NCBI RefSeq assembly: GCF_038002165.1
Contig: NZ_JBBOBR010000003.1
Coordinates: forward strand, 62,001-126,000
Length of the DNA: 64,000 nucleotides
Reading direction: 5' to 3'
Source: Cytobacillus sp. FSL H8-0458
Lineage (GTDB): Bacteria; Bacillota; Bacilli; Bacillales; Cytobacillaceae
Made by a program: the position numbers and the translations under genes. Within the stretch, counting starts at the first letter, position 1; every line of letters starts with the position of its first letter. Shown piece after piece: positions 61,078-64,000 of the stretch. The notes beneath the pieces were generated by a model, which searched no databases, had not been told where the DNA came from, and saw only the letters and a program-made list of their open reading frames with translations.

Positions 61078-61839
61078 ATGAGTAATGCAGCGATTTCTGT
61101 AAAAGGGTTGAAAAAATCCTTTAAAGACAAGGAAGTCTTAAAGGGGGTAGATTTTGAGGTGCGGCGTGGCGAAATTTTCGCACTGCTGGGCTCAAATGGA
61201 GCAGGCAAGACAACGGCGGTCAACATCCTCTCGACGCTGATGAAGCCCGATGGCGGCGAAGCAGCTATTTGCGGCTTTGACTCCCAGCGTCAACCGGATC
61301 ATGTTCGCCAGAGCATCAGCCTGACAGGACAATTTGCAGCTTTAGACGGCATGCTTACAGGAAGAGAAAATCTGATGATGATCGCCAACCTTCGCGGAGT
61401 TTCCAATCCCGCTCAAGTCGCCGACAATCTGCTTGCCAAATTCAGCCTTACCGATGCGGCCAACCGCCGGGCGGACCAATATTCCGGCGGGATGAAGCGC
61501 CGGATTGACATTGCCATGAGCCTCATCGGGACGCCAGCCGTCATTTTTCTCGACGAACCGACGACAGGGCTTGACCCCGAAGCGCGGATTGAAGTCTGGA
61601 ATACCATTAAGGAACTTGCTGGAAGCGGCACGACCATCCTGCTGACGACCCAGTACCTGGAGGAAGCCGAACAACTGGCAGACCGTATCGCCATCCTGCA
61701 TGGCGGAAAAATCATTACGAGCGGTACCCTTTCCGAACTTAAAGTGATGTTCCCGCCAGCGAAAGTGGAGTATATCGAGAAGCAGCCGACATTGGAGGAA
61801 ATTTTCCTGGCAATCATCGGCAAAGAGGAGGAGAAATAA
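61078..61839 (+). CDS. ABC transporter ATP-binding protein (DrrA/CcmA type)
   Basis: A 253-residue ATPase. Walker A is GSNGAGKTTAVN (Lys44), the signature is YSGGMKRRIDIAM, Walker B is AVIFLDEPTTGLD, and the H-loop is in TTQYLEEAEQLADRI. The last 30 residues are shorter than in full DrrA. Together with the next gene it forms a daunorubicin/multidrug-type exporter. A perfect ATAAGGAGG precedes ATG 61078. GC content is higher than in the PadR-DUF1048 part. Expected control by PadR. Confidence 0.93.
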   Translation: MSNAAISVKGLKKSFKDKEVLKGVDFEVRRGEIFALLGSNGAGKTTAVNILSTLMKPDGGEAAICGFDSQRQPDHVRQSISLTGQFAALDGMLTGRENLMMIANLRGVSNPAQVADNLLAKFSLTDAANRRADQYSGGMKRRIDIAMSLIGTPAVIFLDEPTTGLDPEARIEVWNTIKELAGSGTTILLTTQYLEEAEQLADRIAILHGGKIITSGTLSELKVMFPPAKVEYIEKQPTLEEIFLAIIGKEEEK

Positions 61840-62589
61840 ATGAAAAACAAAACAGGGGTATTACTTGGACGCTTAATGTGCAACATCCTGCGCAGCCCGG
61901 ATACGATTATCACGGTGGCAATTACGCCGATTATGATGATGCTGCTGTTTGTTTATGTATTTGGCGGCTCCATAGAAACGGGCACGAACAACTACGTCAA
62001 TTATTTATTGCCGGGAATCTTGCTGATGGCTATTGCATCCGGCGTCACTTACACTACATTGCGGCTGTTTAACGATGTAAAGAGCGGGCTGATGGCTCGT
62101 TTCATTACCATGCCTATTAAGCGCTCGTCGATATTGTGGGCTCACGTGTTGACTTCGCTTGTTTCCAATGCGCTTACTGTCGTGGTGGTTATCCTTGTTG
62201 CCCTCTTGATGGGCTTCCGTTCCAGTGCTGATATTCTGGATTGGCTTGCCGTAGCCGGGATACTCGGGCTGTTTACGCTGGCACTGACGTGGATTGCAGT
62301 CATTCCTGGATTGAAAGCGAAATCTATGGAAGGGGCGACAGCCTACTCGTACCCGCTGATTTTCCTGCCGTTTATCAGTTCGGCCTTTGTCCCTACCGAA
62401 ACCATGCCTAAAATTGTTCGTGCGTTTGCTGAGAACCAGCCCGTGACTTCAATCGTGAATGCGATTCGTACTCTCTTGTATGAAGGGTCTGTTGGCAGCG
62501 ATATCTGGATTGCACTTTCCTGGTGCATCGGCATCATGGTCATCGCTTACTTCTTCGCCACTAAAGCATTTAAACGCCAGTTAGGGTAA
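61840..62589 (+). CDS. ABC-2 type transporter permease (DrrB-like)
   Basis: A 249-residue permease with six transmembrane helices. It has the ABC-2 segments PIMMMLLFVYVFGGSIETG, YVNYLLPGILLMAIASGVTYTTLRLFNDVKSGLMARFITMPIKRS and YSYPLIFLPFISSAFVPTETMP, as in DrrB/antibiotic exporters. Its ATG follows the ATPase stop directly. The pair exports a drug-like or lipid substrate, which is not predictable. Confidence 0.92.
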   Translation: MKNKTGVLLGRLMCNILRSPDTIITVAITPIMMMLLFVYVFGGSIETGTNNYVNYLLPGILLMAIASGVTYTTLRLFNDVKSGLMARFITMPIKRSSILWAHVLTSLVSNALTVVVVILVALLMGFRSSADILDWLAVAGILGLFTLALTWIAVIPGLKAKSMEGATAYSYPLIFLPFISSAFVPTETMPKIVRAFAENQPVTSIVNAIRTLLYEGSVGSDIWIALSWCIGIMVIAYFFATKAFKRQLG

Positions 62590-62856
62590 GTACACAATTA
62601 GGGGCTTAGCCATATCAAAGTCACACGCTGCCAGGTAAGGACTACCGCCTGTTTACGGTTTCTGACTTATGATGTGATGTAACCCCTGCCTGCTTTAACC
62701 CAAGTCCCTGACCCCTTGTATTTTAAAGCGGTAGTATAGTTGGGGTCAGGCACCTGTATTAGGACACCCCTTTACTTTATAAAATTTGGATTGTGCACTT
62801 TTTTACTTTTGTAAGATTCACTGGACTTTTATCTCTTCTTCGGCCATTGATATTCG
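62590..62856. other. Intergenic region between the ABC and LURP-one genes
   Basis: CCTGACCCC (62707-62715) and GGGGTCAGG (62742-62750) form a 9-bp inverted repeat between convergent genes, without a T-run, and may act as a weak bidirectional terminator. No gene is seen. Confidence 0.4.
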
Positions 62857-63354
62857 TTATGGTGTCGCTGCAGAAGAAGCAGCTGCCTGGTCGGCCTTCA
62901 CACAATCAATTGCAACAACGACGGCAACCAAGATGGCTTCCATTTTTTCATCTATAATTTGAACCTTGTAGCTGTCGCCCCAAGTAAACCACTCCTTGCT
63001 CACTTTCCCAATAACTTCGCCATGCTGTAATACCTGAAAATCCATGTCCCACCAATTACCATGTACTTCAATGCCTGCCGCATCAATCGTATAGCGTGCT
63101 TTAAAGAAGGATAACTCCTTCTTAATCGTCAGCACCTCTCGACCATTTACCTCAACAAAAAATTTCGGTAAAAAGCTAAACACCTTTTTCGTAATGAGGG
63201 CTATTTCATCTCTTGCTGTATTCATAATGGAGAATGTCTTTGGAATTTGCATAAAACTCCCCTCTACATAATATACATCGTACTCCTGCTGGTCCTTTAC
63301 TGTAAATTTGCCACTAAGACTAAACACCTTCTGCTTTATATAAAGTTGCCTCAC
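62857..63354 (-). CDS. LURP-one-related (YxjI-type) protein
   Basis: A 165-residue beta-barrel protein of the LURP-one/tubby-like family. It starts MRQLYIKQKVFSLSGKFTVK, then KVFSFLPKFFVEVNGREVLTIKKELSFFKARYTI, and VGKVSKEWFTWGDSYKVQI, the core strands of the fold. A C-terminal hydrophobic helix (LVAVVVAIDCVKA) is buried in the barrel as in tubby proteins. Function unknown. Start GTG 63354 has AAAGGGGG. Confidence 0.88.
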   Translation of the reverse strand: MRQLYIKQKVFSLSGKFTVKDQQEYDVYYVEGSFMQIPKTFSIMNTARDEIALITKKVFSFLPKFFVEVNGREVLTIKKELSFFKARYTIDAAGIEVHGNWWDMDFQVLQHGEVIGKVSKEWFTWGDSYKVQIIDEKMEAILVAVVVAIDCVKADQAAASSAATP

Positions 63355-63490
63355 ATTATGACCCCCTTTTTATATAGCATATTACAAATTAGTATAATCT
63401 TGTTCTATCTGTTATGAAACATCAAGGAAGACCACCATGTAACTAATCGGATATACTTTGCATTCATTTTAAAGAATCCTAAAGTTCAAG

Positions 63491-64000
63491 CTACTTTAAT
63501 AATGAATACAGTTGATATCCCATATAAATAGCCATAGCCCATATAATAAGAGCGGAAACTTGATTCATATATTTTAAGAACTTACCATTTTTATCAAATT
63601 GGCCAATCTTCCTGCCTGAAATCGCTAAGGAAAAGAACCAGATCCAAGAAATCATTATACAAGCCACGGTAAACACCCATTTCTCATATCCTGTATAAGC
63701 CAATGAACTAGTTCCTATAACTCCAATAGTATCCATAATAGCATGAGGATTAAGTAATGAGACAGAAGCAGCAAAAGTAACCTGACGACGTGCAGAAAAA
63801 CGGTTTTGTTCTTGATTAGCGTTTATTTCGGATGTGTTTTTCCAGATGATCCAACCCATATAGGCTAAGAAAAAGAATCCTACTAAAAATAACAAAATCT
63901 TTAACCATTCAAAACTAAAAACAATAATAGATACCCCGGCAACAGCCAAATAAATCAGTATTGTATCACAAACCCCTGCTGTAATAATTGCAGGTAGAGC
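63491..64000 (-). CDS. LysE-family amino-acid exporter, C-terminal part
   Basis: The gene runs off the right edge, so 169 C-terminal residues are seen. The LysE/ArgO features are ALPAIITAGVCDTILIYLAV at the open end and SLLNPHAIMDTIGVIG (the conserved NP), with five hydrophobic helices. LysE-type carriers export basic or other amino acids. The stop is at 63491. The likely N-terminus is roughly 35 residues beyond the window. Specificity is unknown. Confidence 0.85.
   Translation of the reverse strand, partial: ALPAIITAGVCDTILIYLAVAGVSIIVFSFEWLKILLFLVGFFFLAYMGWIIWKNTSEINANQEQNRFSARRQVTFAASVSLLNPHAIMDTIGVIGTSSLAYTGYEKWVFTVACIMISWIWFFSLAISGRKIGQFDKNGKFLKYMNQVSALIIWAMAIYMGYQLYSLLK

Overview
The window is chromosomal DNA of a spore-forming Bacillaceae species, of the Bacillus/Cytobacillus/Mesobacillus kind. 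The signs are a gamma-type spore protein, Bacillus-style ribosome binding sites, a textbook Bacillus Fur box, a GntR operator of the B. subtilis type, a GltC-like regulator, and small Bacillus-specific families (DUF1659, DUF2922, YvrJ, DUF2642, DUF3231). Naming the species is beyond what the sequence allows. Coding density is high, operons are short, and most of the content is metabolism and transport.

Layout. 1-4446: amino-acid oxidase fragment, spore protein, an ornithine-cyclodeaminase-like enzyme with an MHS transporter, and a drug-efflux MFS. 4447-6960: accessory patch with an AT-rich orphan gene, a short inverted repeat and an IS110-family element whose leader looks like a bridge RNA. 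7107-12367: a methyltransferase, a thioredoxin-like gene with an in-frame TGA exactly at the first active-site Cys (candidate selenoprotein), and a very large secreted subtilisin-like protease preceded by a tiny leader ORF. 12448-19616: chemoreceptor, a 52-bp tandem repeat, DUF421 and DUF3231 genes, and a sigma-factor cluster (wHTH protein, sigma factor, DUF1659, DUF2922, YvrJ) with two matching promoter-like sequences. 19614-25268: AraC and XRE regulators and the Fur-controlled efeUOB ferrous iron system. 25276-32042: malate:quinone oxidoreductase, then a LacI-regulated sucrose operon. 32129-34410: a GC-rich membrane protein, a NERD gene broken by one stop codon, and a second copy of the 52-bp repeat. 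34486-39684: gntRKPZ gluconate operon. 39951-43752: aspartase and a FUSC transporter. 44005-50157: purine salvage/catabolism block (Rieske oxygenase, NCS2 permease behind a guanine riboswitch, divergent guanine deaminase, Crp-type regulator and MFS). 50230-54458: EamA exporter, GltC-like regulator and glutamate dehydrogenase. 54481-59077: WYL regulator, GyrI-like protein, tandem TerD protein and small conserved proteins. 59215-62589: PadR, three DUF1048 paralogues and an ABC exporter. 62857-64000: LURP-one protein and a partial LysE exporter.

How it works together. Four sugar or nitrogen modules each carry their own regulator and visible operator (sucrose, gluconate, guanine, glutamate). Gluconate is fully routed: uptake, phosphorylation and oxidation to ribulose-5-phosphate. 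Guanine is imported, deaminated to xanthine, and probably joined by a Rieske oxygenase acting on purines. The least ordinary items are the candidate selenocysteine thioredoxin (7793-8122), the IS110 leader whose loop matches the flanking repeat, and the sigma-factor cluster with its paired promoters.
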